The notes below the pieces were generated by a model that was not told where the DNA came from, did not search any database, and saw only the letters and a program-made list of their open reading frames with translations. From Serilophus lunatus (taxonomy: Eukaryota > Chordata > Aves > Passeriformes > Eurylaimidae): a stretch of 64,000 bases of DNA. The first letter of the stretch is position 1. Every line of letters starts with the position of its first letter. The stretch is taken from NCBI GenBank assembly GCA_013399895.1, contig VXBA01003150.1, positions 1 through 64,000 of the forward strand, read 5' to 3'. A program made the position numbers and the translations under genes. Shown here piece by piece: positions 1 through 12,785 of this stretch.

Positions 1-125
1 AAAGAAGGCACTAAGTACCTCAGACTTTTCCTTGTTCCTGTTTTCCCCCACATCCAGTAAAGAATGAGGATTATCCTTAGCCTTTCATTGCTTCCGTATT
101 TTTAGAATAATTTTCTATTTTCTTT
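1..125 (-). repeat. CR1 LINE fragment, antisense, cut by the window edge
   Basis: The first roughly 125 bases match 34769-34890 closely, starting with the shared run AAAGAAGGCACTAAGTACCT and continuing through the CCAGTAAAG-ATGA segment. At 34 kb the same sequence lies directly upstream, in CR1 sense, of recognisable CR1 reverse transcriptase, so this piece is an older antisense CR1 copy. The rest of the element would lie left of the window. The match fades near base 125. Confidence 0.7.
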
Positions 126-3100
126 ATGACCAAATAACTGTGTCAGTAACTGTGTCTAGATGGGAAAATAAATGAAAGTGTTTGAATGCATAATATGGGA
201 ATAATAAGGCAAGAGTTATCCTTTGACAGTAAGTGAGAGATTTAGGGAGTAGAAAGACTAGACAAGGCTCTGAAAAGTAGATAAAGAGGTTTTATTTGAT
301 ATAATTAAAAAGATGAGAGAGTGAAGAGATGCATGAGGAAGGGGACATTTTTGAAAAATCCTCGAAAGAGTACATTTGTCAGGAACAGGAAAGGGCTTGG
401 TAATATACTTGGGTAATTTTTTTTCTGTATGTGGACAACAATTTAAGTATGCAGACAGGTTAAGTGAAAAAATCTGCAGGCCCTAAACTAGGCTGCTTGT
501 GAGAACTTTAAGCAGATGTGACAAAAAGAAGGAGGTTATGCATCCAGGCATATATTTTCTGGGAGTAAAGCCTAGGGCAGTCTAATTTCTGTGTTAGTTT
601 TAGCTGGTGTGATGTGTTCTTCTTCCCTGTCTCCCAGTAGTGTCATGCCATCACGGCTGTGCAGGTATTTCCAATTGCAGCCGCCCCTCTCTGATATAAG
701 CATGGTAGGCAGTAGTGAAAATTCATTTTGAGGAATATATGAGAGTTTCTGTCTTCCTGCATTGAAATCAGTGTGGAGTCTAGGCAGTGAAGAGATGACA
801 GAGAGACAGGCTAACATTTCAGCTTTCCTAGAAGGAGCAGACATCAGACTCACTAATAGTGTAGCTGCCTTTGATTGTGGATGAAATATCACAGGATGAG
901 GCACAGACAAGAAAGAGACCAAAGCCAGTATTCCTTAAAATCCCCATCAGAAATTGAAAGAATAATTGTATAATGTCACAAACAAGTTCTTTAAGATAAG
1001 GTATTTTCTTTACATCATGAACTCTCTATATCTGAGATTAAGAGTTTTATTTTTATCTTACTGATGATTGTGATCTTCTTGTGATTTTCCTGGATTCCTA
1101 TAGGGCTGAAATTCTTAAGAGTAATGGCACAAACAGCGTAACAGAGAATAGTTAGAGTTAATATCAACAGATGTCATGTACACTGAAACAGACCCTCTTA
1201 AGGAGAATTGGTTTCTTAAGAGAGCAATCTTCCTGAAAACAAATTTACTTAAACATGATATAGGAAAAGATTTGAGAACACTGAGTCATCTGGAAGATGT
1301 TGTAGATGTTGAACCTTGGAGTTCAACAGGCTAAAGAACTATGGGGATGACCTGCATTGCACAAGTTTAACTGAAAACACAGAATTGAAGGGTGATGCAT
1401 AGACGTGATTCCTCAAGGATTTGTTTAGTGCAAGACCAATTTTTTGTGACTTCACCTAACTGTTCAGTGAGTAGCTCAAAAACAGATGTTCACCTAGATT
1501 TTGCTGCAGGATGTATTGAAGGAATAATTCCCTCATCTTTGAGGGATATATTGAAGGAATAATTATAAAGGTCAGAAATTAACAAAAGGAAGTCCTAGAA
1601 ATCCAAGAAAAACAAGACAAAAACAAAACAAAACAAGTCTTTTGCCCTCAAGACTCTGGACGCCCTGTCCCTTATATTTTTCTTAGTTTATATTAATTTA
1701 GGGCTAAGTTCCTGCAGCTATGCAGAACACATCAATCCTGCTCAAGCTTCCTGTTCATTACTAATGTCACTCTATCTAGCTTCTGAATCTGATTTCCTTC
1801 CTTGAAGGCCTGATTTCCTTTGTTCAGTTCTGCATTTCATACAGAGTAGTTATTCAGCTTATTTCTTTAGACTTCATCCAATTAATTGTGCCAGAGTTCT
1901 TTGAATAGCTTGTCATTAAAGTTATAACAACTCATTATTGTTCTTTGTCTGGGAGAGATGTGATGCAGCCTTTGTAAACAAATGGTGGATTCTCCATATA
2001 ATGAGGTCTGACATGATTCAAGAGTTTTATAACAGTGATGTAACACCAACTAGAATGTATGTGTATTGTACAGAGATTCCTTCTCTCCTTTCCCATAAAT
2101 AACAGGTTACTGATGTACCTCTTGGCTACAGAAGAATTATTAAATATCTGATAAAAACACCTTCAGCTGCAAAGAAAAGGAACCACAGGAAGCCCCGGGT
2201 ACAAGCTATAAAGTTCAAAGAGCTCCAGACTGAAAAGAATATGGAGTGATACTACTGAAATAAGTTGGCTCAAGTGGGATGTTTTTATAATGGGAGTGGT
2301 CAAAGCAAACTCAAGTGAGGGAATAATCTGAGGGAGAGTGAGAAGTTACGCACAGTAAAAGGGAAGTGATGAGAAAGTACATGGTGGAGATCAGGACAGA
2401 CCATGCTATAAAAACAGGCGGAGATTGGAGCATGCAGGAAGAGGAAGCATTGCTTTCCCATCCATCCAGGTACATATTGGTCTTCACTTGAGTCCTGTTG
2501 ATCTGGAGTTATCACTGAAAATGAAAATTGTGCAGTTCTGTGTTCCTTTCCACATTAGGAAGCATATGGTATATTTCAGCTGTTACCATAATGCCAACAG
2601 GCAAGTTATGGGCATTTGCTACATCATCTTTCGGCCTCATGTTGTTTGTGCCTTAGATTGCTTTAACTCCTTTGAAGTTGGCATTGGCATGTGTTTTAGC
2701 CATTTGTTTCTGTTGTGGGCTTTATCTTGCGGCTTGACCTCTTTTCTACTCTTTGGGCTGTGCCTTCCCCCATGACAAGGGTGTGGGCAGACCTGTTAAC
2801 TTCTGCCATAAACACATTCTTTCAGGGTGGTACTGAGGATGAAGCAAGAGTTTAATGGGAACTTCTTCAAATAGCTATGGAGTTTTGTATGGCGGGATGT
2901 ACGCTGTGCTGTTGGTATCCTATCCTGCAGTACTGGCCCTGCATGCCTCACTTAAGTAAATCTCTCTCCAGTCATGGATGGGTGTGTCTGTCACTCCGGC
3001 ACTGGGAGGCCATTAGAGCCAAGCCCTATATGTAGGGATTGCCTGTCTAACTGTAGATCTTGAACTTGGCTCTGTGCTTGTTACTTTATGCCCTTGTATT

Positions 3101-3515
3101 GGCATAAAGGAGATGATTGTAGCTTTGTTGAGGTCATGACAGGTGTTGTTCTCTTTGGCCTGCCATAATATAAGTCTCCGTGTAGTTCAAAATATCTATT
3201 GTGCCCTATGTTGTTGCATCATTAAACTTCATGAATGACTAGACATTTGTTAGCTTTTCAAGCCACAAAATTCCAACACAAAATGAGAGAGTTCTTGGAA
3301 CACACAAAACTAAGCTGCATGGGGAAAAAGTCAAGTTAGCAAATGGTGGAGTTAGTGAGTTTAAGACTGTCAGCTGGAAGATTCAGGTATTAAAATAAAC
3401 ATTCTTTTACTCTTCTGCTAATTCCTCTCTGCTTCCTCTTTCTTTCCTCCGACTTCCTCCTACTGTTAGCTATTAGTTGATGTAATACTCTAGAGGGTAT
3501 GCTTTCGATTTGAGG

Positions 3516-3530
3516 TATATATATATATAT
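3516..3530. repeat. Short (TA)n tract
   Basis: Alternating TA for 15 bases in AT-rich DNA. It is a minor microsatellite. Confidence 0.8.
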
Positions 3531-5544
3531 TTTGAGTAAGAACAGTAGGTAAAACATAGTAACATATCACTCCAAAACCATTTCTTGGTTTATTTCTGTG
3601 GTTCTAATCTTTTTTCTATCTAAAAAATATCCTCTAAAATTTAAGATGATTTCTGAAGCAGTTACTGAGATGAGGTAGTTGCTGCAGCAAGGGGAAAAGC
3701 TTCCTCAAGAGTCACGTTTTCATAAGGTTGGCCACTGGATTTTGAGCTTTTGTTCTGATATACTTTTATAACTAAATATCAATTAAACACAACTTGAGCT
3801 GTGTGTATCAACAAAACATGATCGCAGGTAACTGCAGCTGCAAAATCAATTTAGTATAGAGATGCGTGGACATCTATACTGATAACCATACTGATTTTGT
3901 GCATGACAGTGTTAATTTGGTAATCTTTCACTTACAAATAAAACTTTAGAACCATGAAGTTTAGTAAAAAAAACATAAGCAGCCGCCCAAATCCTAAGTA
4001 ATTAAAAAGTACCCTCTTAGTGTTTTGTCTTTGACTAATTTATGTGATAAATACATGTAGAAGTCATAAGAAAAATGAAAAACGTTATTGTTTCACTAGT
4101 TAAAAGGTTTACTGCATCTGGTAGTGCTTGGTCATTCAGGGTATAATTTTGTTTCATTTTTGGGGGAGTCAGTTTCACGGGCCTCATATATGACAGCTCT
4201 TTTTCATGCTAGTGACTTCTGAGTCCACAATGATTTCAAAATCACGTATTTACTTTTGAAAATCAGGCTGTGGATTTCTATTAGAAGAAATCAAAAACAG
4301 TTTTCAATTTTATAAAAAAGGAGGAGAATATATTGTTATAAGTGAGTTATAAGTAACTCTGCCTAGAGCTAAATTTTCACATATGGCTTCTAACTTTTCA
4401 GTTATTTGTCAGTGAAGTGTCATGCACTTTCCATAAACATTTCGTTTTGTCTTTCATCAAGTACAGTTTCCTTGTTTTCTTTGATGAGGGAAAGAATATC
4501 CCTCTCCAGGCAACCCAAGAGATACCTTCATGAACAAATTACCATGGGGTAAATCAGGGTGTGGATTTACAATATATTAACTACTCCACCCAAAGGCTTC
4601 TCTTTATGGTACACGCAAGGACTTTGCCACACATCCGTTGAGGTGCAAACTGCATCTGGGCATCCCAGAGAAGGTGCTGCTATGTACTATAGTTTCACAA
4701 TCTGTGTTATCTCTTAGCAACTTGTTTGTGTGGAATACATTTGCCATAGCAAAAGCTTGTACACAAAGAGAAAGGGAGCTTAGAAGGGTATTACTTGCAA
4801 TCCAGTACTCAGTATCATCTTAGTAAGAGGCAAAGTGTATTTGTATTTGTGTGTAGCGTAAAGTGTTTGTTACTGTGAAACTCCTTTGTGGGGTGAAATG
4901 TCCAACAGGAGTATTTTAGGAAGATAATTTAGCCAAATAGTATTTTATATTGACTTTTTATTGAAATATTTTATTACATGAGTTAGAGACATTGATTTAT
5001 TCAGTTATTGCCAGAAGATAAAGAATGTAGTTACTATTATACTTCATGCATTAATGAGAGATTTGGAGAAACTTCTGCCTCTAAAACAGAGGATGATCTT
5101 TTTATCTCTTTTTACAAAGTTCTGCAATATATTTTTGAAAATAAAATAACAGGCCTATGAAAAGCTTGATGTTATTTTGTATAGATATAAAACTTATGAA
5201 GTGGCTAACATATCTAATCTACTTTTCAAAAACCCATTGTTTTCTCATTTTCTCCCCTCCTAACTTTTACTTTATTTTTCTGTTATTAATTCTAACTTGC
5301 TGTCACTCATTTTTTCAATGATTTCACTTTATTTTCACTTACTCTATGTTTATGAAACTTGGCCAGTATAATTTGATTCATCAAAGAGAGAGTAAAAATT
5401 ATACAATATAGTAAAAGAAATCCAATTAAATCTATATCTCTAGTTGTTAGTGCTGAAATATCTGTAGCATGGCTTATTAAATCCTGTAATCTGTGGGTAT
5501 CTAATTCAGGAACTATATTTGTAGATTCAGATTTCCTTTCTCCT

Positions 5545-5564
5545 TTGTTGTTGTTGTTGTTGTT
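5545..5564. repeat. (TTG)n microsatellite
   Basis: Between six and seven perfect TTG units in a row. Confidence 0.9.
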
Positions 5565-7591
5565 CTCATTAACTTCTCAAAAATATAGAAAAATCTCAAT
5601 TGAAATATTTTCATATTTGTGAATCTATTTTTTTAAAGCATTGGAACTGCAGTTTCCAAGGAATGGGGGTTTGAGCATCTTAGAATTTAATTCATTTTTG
5701 AAAATGGCACATAAGCTCTGAAAACATTGCATTTCTGAAAATACTGTCTTATGCCATTTCTATCAATATTTATCCTGTTGAGCCAAATTGCAAAGACTGC
5801 TGACAATGGTTGCTCTATCTGGAGTCCATGTTTTCTTTTAGAAAACTGTAAAATTTGGAAGGATTTTTTTAGAGAACTGTGAAGGGAATCCCATTAACTT
5901 GCAAACACACAGGATAAGTACCTCAAAACTGGCAGAGGACAACAAAATGTGTCTTATAGTATTTGGAGTTATGTAGAAATGCCATACCTTTTTATGTGTA
6001 ATATGCAGCCCATTTTTTCAAGGAACTTGTAAAAACTAAGCCAGCAATCTTGGAACTGATCTCACCACAAAGCAGGAGTTGCCATCTGCTTTTTTAATGT
6101 GTTGCACTGTTTGCACCTGAAGTATAAGAACCATTTCATTGGACCCTGTCATATTTATATTTGTGTCAGTGGCTGTTATCCTGCAGTAAATGAAAGGTAA
6201 CCTGCTTCTAAATGGAAGAAAATATATTTATGCATTTTTACCTCAGAATATGAGAATATATACAGGAGCTTATCAGAGCATATCTGGTGCCTACAAACTT
6301 CCTGCCTTGCTTATCTTGCAGTAACCTGCTCTGATTCCCATAGGCTCAGGAAATTATTGCAATGGGCAAAATTGCAAATAAAGCTTGTGATATACAATGG
6401 AAACTCCTAGTGATTGCAACTTGATCCCCCTGAAAAAACCTCCAAATATGTGCAACAGTTGGTGTTTTTGCTGCTGACTTCAGTCTGGTTTTGATTTTGG
6501 ACCTCAGCAGCAAAAGTAGGCTGACACAGCATTGTGACACAGCACAGTATTCAGACACAATGTCGTGAGATTGCACCAGGCTGTGAACAGCTGAGGCAAA
6601 TTATAAAGTCTTAACATCATTTTGCCATCACATGAAGCATTTGGGATTCCACAGTTTTCCCTGCAGACTGTTGAGCAGCCAGGTGGAGCACAGAAGGAGC
6701 TGCAGTAGGGACCCAATCCAGATCCTGCTGAAATCAGAGAGGAAAGAATACCCCTGTTGTTATTAGATTGCTTGGAAGAGAACCTCTTCAGGAAGCCCAG
6801 CTACCGCCAGATGAGTCCAAAGTAAGAGTTCCTTTATCTTCTTTTGGTTCTGTATTTGCCAAAGTTCCTCCTGCCTTAGTAGCTCTTGCAGTGTCTTTTC
6901 ACTTAACAACTCTTGAGTGGAAAAGGGGAAATAAATTTCCTTTCATGCCACAGCCCATTATTGAGCAACTTTCAAAATACACACATAGGTAGATCAATAA
7001 TATATACATTCTTCAATGACTACCTTGCACATTGATTGAAAGGAGGAAGGGACACGTGTCTATGGTAGGTCTTCAGTCTTAACAAAGTTACTTGATTTTC
7101 TTATTGTTTACTTTCTCTAGAAGGCATGTCTCTCATCCTCAGATACTTCGGAATTTTGCCTAGCAAATTCACATTTCTGGTATCCCTCACATGGTAGTTT
7201 TCTCTGTGGAAAGAGAGTTTGTTTCAAATGCCACTCCGTCAGAGGGTTCACTTCTGGGCTGCTCAGGCATGTTCTTGGCAGACAGAGAAAGTGACAGAGG
7301 AAGATGTCCATCAAGACGAGGTAGTGCCTACATATACACACAGGATCTGAAAAGGGTCATGCTGTTTATGGAGCAATGGATATGCCCAGGGTAAGGGTAC
7401 TGAATCCTCCTTCCAGCTGTGCAGTGGGAAGCAGCGCTGTGTTGTGCCGCTGATCTGCCAACACAACTCTCCAGAATATCCTGTCAATCAGCTTTCCCCT
7501 GCCCACTGTCAATGCAGTTATATAATCTCTCTGCTTCCAAACAGGTTTAAAGGCATATTTAGCTTTTGAAGATTTTTCACATGTTACTGCC

Positions 7592-7606
7592 AAAAAAAAA
7601 AAAAAA
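7592..7606. repeat. Poly-A tract, 15 bases
   Basis: An uninterrupted run of A. No retroposed gene was recognised immediately upstream of it on the + strand. Confidence 0.9.
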
Positions 7607-9896
7607 GTATTTGGGGAATAATTGAACTGAATCATTTGTGGCATACATCATCTAGTGTGTATTACATGGCAATAATGAAGGCAATTCCCTTTTGATTTAA
7701 TAACAGAGTTATAACTCGCATTGCTTGTTGAGTGATACACTCCACATTTTCTGTGTCCACTGAGTTAAACCATTATAGGTACAATTGTCTCCCCACCTCA
7801 GACATATTAGCTATGCAATGATGATGCAAACATATTCTGTTGCCCAGAATGAGTTTACTAGTTACCCTGAATAACCAAGTTCAGTGCATCTCTGAGGTCC
7901 TTTGTCTTCTGTAACTCTCTTCCAACAGCATTACTATTGATCTTCATTGCTTATTGTTCATTTTCTCTGCTCTTGTCAACATTACCTAACAGTAACCTTG
8001 TCAGGCAGAGCAGTAAATCCTATGTCCTTTTTCTATCTGTCTTTCAGAATTTGGAGGTGTTGTTTAAGGCCCACCATATGTCTGTCCTTGGATGATGATC
8101 TCCATATACCACTGAATATGTGCTCATTATGATCATTAGTTTATTCTATAAGTGTGATTTTCATCATGATAATGAAGTGATGAATGCACCCAGCATCCCA
8201 AATAAACAATGTAATTTCTTTAGAATTGTGCAGGCCTGAAGTTCCCCTGGCTACAGTTTAAAGACATTAAAGCATTCAGATTGTTAAATATCTGCAACTG
8301 AAAAGTCTCATTTTTCTCATTTGCTTACTTGTTCCTAAACAGTGCAATATCCAGATCAGAATTTAACATTTCAGTCTTTCAGAGTTGATATAATGGAATT
8401 AATTCTGCTGAATACAAATGCAAATAGTTGCAACAGTGTAGATGAAACAGCATATCTCTTGATAGAGTTTGTGCAATGGACCAGTAGCACAACTGCATGT
8501 GTGACTGTAATATTTCATATTAAGTCTATTTCATAGGAGTGAAAATAGTACTTTGGAAAAAAGAAAAATCAGTGTGAATAAATTTTCAACTGCAACTTTC
8601 CGAAGGGGAGGAAGTTGCTTCTTGTGAAGTATGAAGTATGCCTTCTTAAGGAGTATGTTCATTTAAGTCCAAAGTATATCCTGTTGATAAGCCACCTCTC
8701 AGATATAATCTGCATTCCGTGGAGTGTTTTGCTCAAGGACACACGCTCAAGCTTTTACTCAACTGGTTTGTTTCATTTCCCTTTCCAATGAGTTCACTGC
8801 CCTGAGACTGGAGAGCAAGGGGTATTACATATTTTTATAGACTCTTCTTTCAGGAAGGAGTAGACTTTTTCCCTCCATTTATTGATCCATACCTGTAATT
8901 CATACATTTCCTTCCTGTGCATCAGTTTGTTGTTGAAAACTTTGAATTTCACTTGGGTGATTTCTACTCCCCAAAGCGGTGAAATTATGCAGTGTGACAG
9001 TCCGATATAGGACGTGCCTTTCTGATTGCAGTTCTCATTCTGGTACTTCTCTGATTCAAAAAGCATACCTGAGACACAGAATGTGAGGCACTGTCTATGA
9101 GATTAATTCTGGACCACACAACTTCTCTAAGGGCATTATTGGAATGTCTACCTAGGGCTACTCTCAGTTAATTCAGAAATCTCTTTTTCTGAGCTTTTCT
9201 ATGTACTGAACCCCATTCAGAAGTGTTTTGGGAGCAAGTTCATGTTTGTCTACAATTTCTGCTATATGATATAGTGATAGACACCTAAGTTTATTCTGAA
9301 TAAGCCGTGTGAGTACCTGGCAAGCAATGTGCCATGTACAGCTCAATTGTCACATTTGAACCATAGGAGAGCCACATCAGCATAATTAGCCTGAAGTCTA
9401 GAGGTCTGCACAGTTTCAGCATCATATCACTGCCTCAGTTGTCTTGCTTTCAATTCTGGCATCATCAAGTGATCTGTTGCAGAGCACAGCAATTTCTAGG
9501 GTTAATTCCCCAGATGGGAAAGTTTGCATTTCAGCCCTACTTTCTTACAGCTCTTTTCATAGTTTTTTTTCCCCTTGACTCCACAGTGAAAACTCCTCTT
9601 GTCATGTTTCAGTTGTGCATGGATATATTGGGTTCTCCACTACAATGGAGAACAGTACTTCTTGTTTTGTGAGATACAGCTTCTTACTTGCCCTCATCAG
9701 TTTGTAATCTCTGAGATATCACTGTATATTCAGTAGAACGAGTTTCAGAAAGTATTCTAACACAGTTCAAGTTCATCCCTCATGTTTCCCTCCTGCCACC
9801 ATGGCAAGAGTTGCTAACTAAATTCTTACACCTGTTTCTGAAGACTTAACGGTATTCAGATAACATTTAACCAAACTCTTCAGAACTTGATTTTGT

Positions 9897-9917
9897 AAAA
9901 AAAAAAAAAAAAAAAAA
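9897..9917. repeat. Poly-A tract, 21 bases
   Basis: An uninterrupted run of 21 A. It could be the tail of an old retroposed transcript, but no source gene or target duplication was recognised. Confidence 0.9.
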
Positions 9918-10673
9918 GTCATTTTCACTTATAATGACTGTCATTCTTTTCCCTGGTTTCTGTTTTTGTGCTGGCAGAGTAAGGTGTTGTTGGCATGGTC
10001 TTTAAAAAACAGATGTTAATGTTTCCTCTCATGAAATGCCATCAGATTTACTGATGAAAACTGTGCTGGTATATAGCGCCTGAGTAAACAGCCCTCTTTT
10101 TTTAGTAGCATGTTTCTAATGTAATCAAGAGTACTAAGCTTGGGAATTGCCACTAGTCTGATTATCTGTACAGAACACAAAACTCTATAGTTTTGTTTAT
10201 TTTGAGAAAGCCATTCAGAAGGGAAGTCAAAGCTGGAGACAGGAAGAAAGAAAAAGGAATCGAGATATACTTGGTATAGTTGTTTATGTATTGTTTATTA
10301 ATTTAATATTGAGATTTTTCTCGTTGGGGTCAGCTGTAAATCTCACTTTGAATATAGAGAGATTATCTCTGTAGTGCTTTTGCCTGTTTAAAATGTCAGG
10401 AGCTGGTGGTAAAGGACTGAAAGTAAAAAACCACCAACTTTGATTTTCGGCAATCAAGGTGTTAGTGTTTCAGGACAAAGAGATTGCTGAAACTAAGAGG
10501 AAAAACAGTACTGTGAAAATTTTTTCAGCAGATAGAAACTTAAAAGCTGTAAAATTTCACTAATGGCACATCAAAGAAAATTTGTAAGAGCAAGCCATTA
10601 AAATTGCCAAAGATACAAAGTATGGGACAGCGTCTCAAAGACCTCTTGCCAAGAGAAAAAGGAGATCAGGGGT

Positions 10674-10756
10674 TTTTTGTGTGTGTGTGTTTTGGTTTTT
10701 GGTTTGGTTTGGTTTGGTTTGGTTTTTTGTTTTGTTTTATTTTGTTTTTTTGTAGA
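10674..10756. repeat. (GT)n / (GGTTT)n low-complexity block
   Basis: A short GT run is followed by five-base GGTTT-type units and then T-rich sequence broken by single G. The short open frames read across it on both strands are products of the low complexity. A similar A/C-rich tract on the opposite strand sits at 43049-43100. Confidence 0.85.
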
Positions 10757-11319
10757 AGGAAAGTCCTATTTAATGGAAGGATGTGTTGAGGAGCAAGACA
10801 GCTCTTCATGGGAGAAATAGTTCTCTGGGCTTCGAGGACAAGTGATGATAAATAAACAAATACCAATTATTCAATGTGATGATTCTTCAGCTTTCTTGAA
10901 ACTGAATGGCTACCTACATCTTGTCCTCATCTCTTGCTCTTCCCTTTGGGTAACACTGATCCTAAAGTTGATGCTGAAGGTGAGGGAAAAAGGTGTCAGC
11001 CAAGTTGAAAGGAACTTGGTGGTGACTTGGGGACTTTTAAGGAGGTGGTGTCTGGAATGGGATTGGTGCTTGGAGGGCTTGTGTTACTGGGTGGGGGGTT
11101 TAAAAGGGCATAAGAAGAGAAGACTGCAAGGACACTCGATTTCAGGAGGTGGCTGCGTGCAGGGGAGTGAGATTTGGTCTCTGACTCGATAGGAGAGATA
11201 TTATACAGAGGAGGCTTATTCTGTCTAGCATTTCTTCCTTACTCTTCTTGCCTCCTTTCCTTGCAGCCTTACTTCCCGCTAGGAGAGCAAAAACAGCCAA
11301 AAGATGACAGAGAACTCGG

Positions 11320-12785
11320 AGATTCCTGAGGGAAATGGCTGATGCAGTTGCCAAGCCACTTTCCATAAGATTAGAAAAATCATGGTAGTCAGGGGAAGTC
11401 CCAGGTGACTGGAAAAGGGGAAATATTGTACCCACCTTTAAAAAGGGTAGAAAGGAGGACCCTGGGAACAACTGACCTGTCAGCTTCACCTCTGTGTCTG
11501 GGAAGATATCATGGAGTGAATCCTGGTAGAAGCTATGCTAAGGCACATGGAGGACAGGACAGCCAGCACAGCTTCACTAAGGGAAAGTCCTGTCTGACAA
11601 TCCTAGTGACCTTCTATGATGGAGTGACTACACCAGTGGACAAGGGAAGGGCTACACATGTCCTTTATGTGAACTTCTGTAAAGACTCCACAACATCCTT
11701 TTTTCTAAATCGGAGAGAGATGGATTTGATGAGTAATTTGATTCAGTGGATAAGAAAGTGGTTGGACAGTCACATCCAGAGGGTAGTGGTCAATCTCTCA
11801 GAGTTCTAATGAACATCAGTGAGAAGTGGTGTCCCTCAGAAGTCTTTACTGTAAAAAATACTGTTTAATATCTCCATTAATGACATAGATATGAGATAAT
11901 GACATGAGATCAAGTGCACACTTGGAAAATTTGCAGATAACATCAAGCTGAGTCTTGTGGTTGACATCCTGAAGGAGCAGGATGCCATCCAGAGGGACCT
12001 GGATAAGCTTGAAAAGTGGGCCCATGGGACTCTCATGAAGTCCAATAAGTCCAATTGCAAAGTGCTGCACCTGGATCAGGGTAATGCCCAGTATCAACAC
12101 AGGCTGGGAGATGAACAGATCGAGAGCAGTCCTGCTGAGAGGGACTTGGGATGCTGGTGAAGGAGAGGCAGGACATGACCTGGCAAAGTGCACTTGCAGC
12201 TCAGAAAGCAAATTGTGTCCTGAGCTGCATCAAAAGCAGTGTGGCCAGCAGGCTGAAGAAGAAGATTCTGCCCACTACTCCTCTCTGTCAGAGACCCCAC
12301 CTGGAGTGCCATATCAAGCTCTGGGGTCTCCAGAACAAGACTTGTTAGAGCAAGTCCAGAGATGAGCCACCAACATGACAAGAGTGATGGAGCTCCTCTC
12401 TTATGAGGGAAGGCTGATACAATTGGGATTGTGCACCTGGGGAGGAGAAGGCTTTGGGGTGACCTAGTTGCAGCCTTCCAGTACCTGAAGGGAGCCCAGA
12501 GGAGAGGGACATTTTACAAGAGCATATAGTGACGGGATAAGGGGGAGTAGGTTTAGATTAGATATCAAGAAGAAGTTCTTTTCTGTGAGGGTGATGAGGC
12601 ACTGGAACATACTGCCCAGAGAAATTCTGGATGCTCATCCCTGAAAGTATTCAAGACCAGACTGGATGGGACTCTGAGAAACCTGGTGTGGTGGAAGATG
12701 TTCTTGTCCACACCACAGGCGTTGGAATTAGATGATCTTTGAGGTCCCATCAAACCCAAACAATTCCTTGTTTCTATGATTCTAC
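11320..12785 (+). mobile_element. CR1 LINE copy, sense, 5'-truncated (RT domain to 3' end)
   Basis: Read on the + strand, this encodes broken pieces of CR1 ORF2 in order. First come reverse-transcriptase pieces (the MADAVAKPL region near 11335, then GNIVPTFKKG-like, then GKSCLTILVTFYDG near 11585). Next is the C-terminal part (SKCTLQ/LSCIKSSVASR near 12220), then the LFSLEKRR-type tail and the 3' untranslated part ending in TTTCTATGATTCTA. Stops and frameshifts break it repeatedly, so it is a dead, non-autonomous remnant. All open frames here belong to the repeat. Confidence 0.9.

Larger units (their letters stand above)
126..11319. other. AT-rich intergenic DNA with no recognisable gene
   Basis: This is about 11 kb of AT-rich sequence with only short, unconserved open frames, the longest 116 codons. 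None shows a known domain, a signal peptide followed by a family motif, or a repeated exon structure. I looked for serpin exon motifs (FFSP-SIS, the KWEKPF-type exon 3 start, the GTYDL exon 4 motif, the reactive-loop exon) and saw none. Simple-sequence tracts are listed separately. Unrecognised old repeats could be present. Confidence 0.6.

Noticed and set aside
2425..2775. 116-codon open frame with a hydrophobic C-terminal half
   Set aside because: No recognisable domain, no repeated exon structure, and the length is within what chance gives in 64 kb; left as non-coding.
11405..12381. Several open frames of 65-134 codons on both strands
   Set aside because: They lie inside a 5'-truncated CR1 LINE; the sense ones are pieces of its ORF2 and the antisense ones are shadows.
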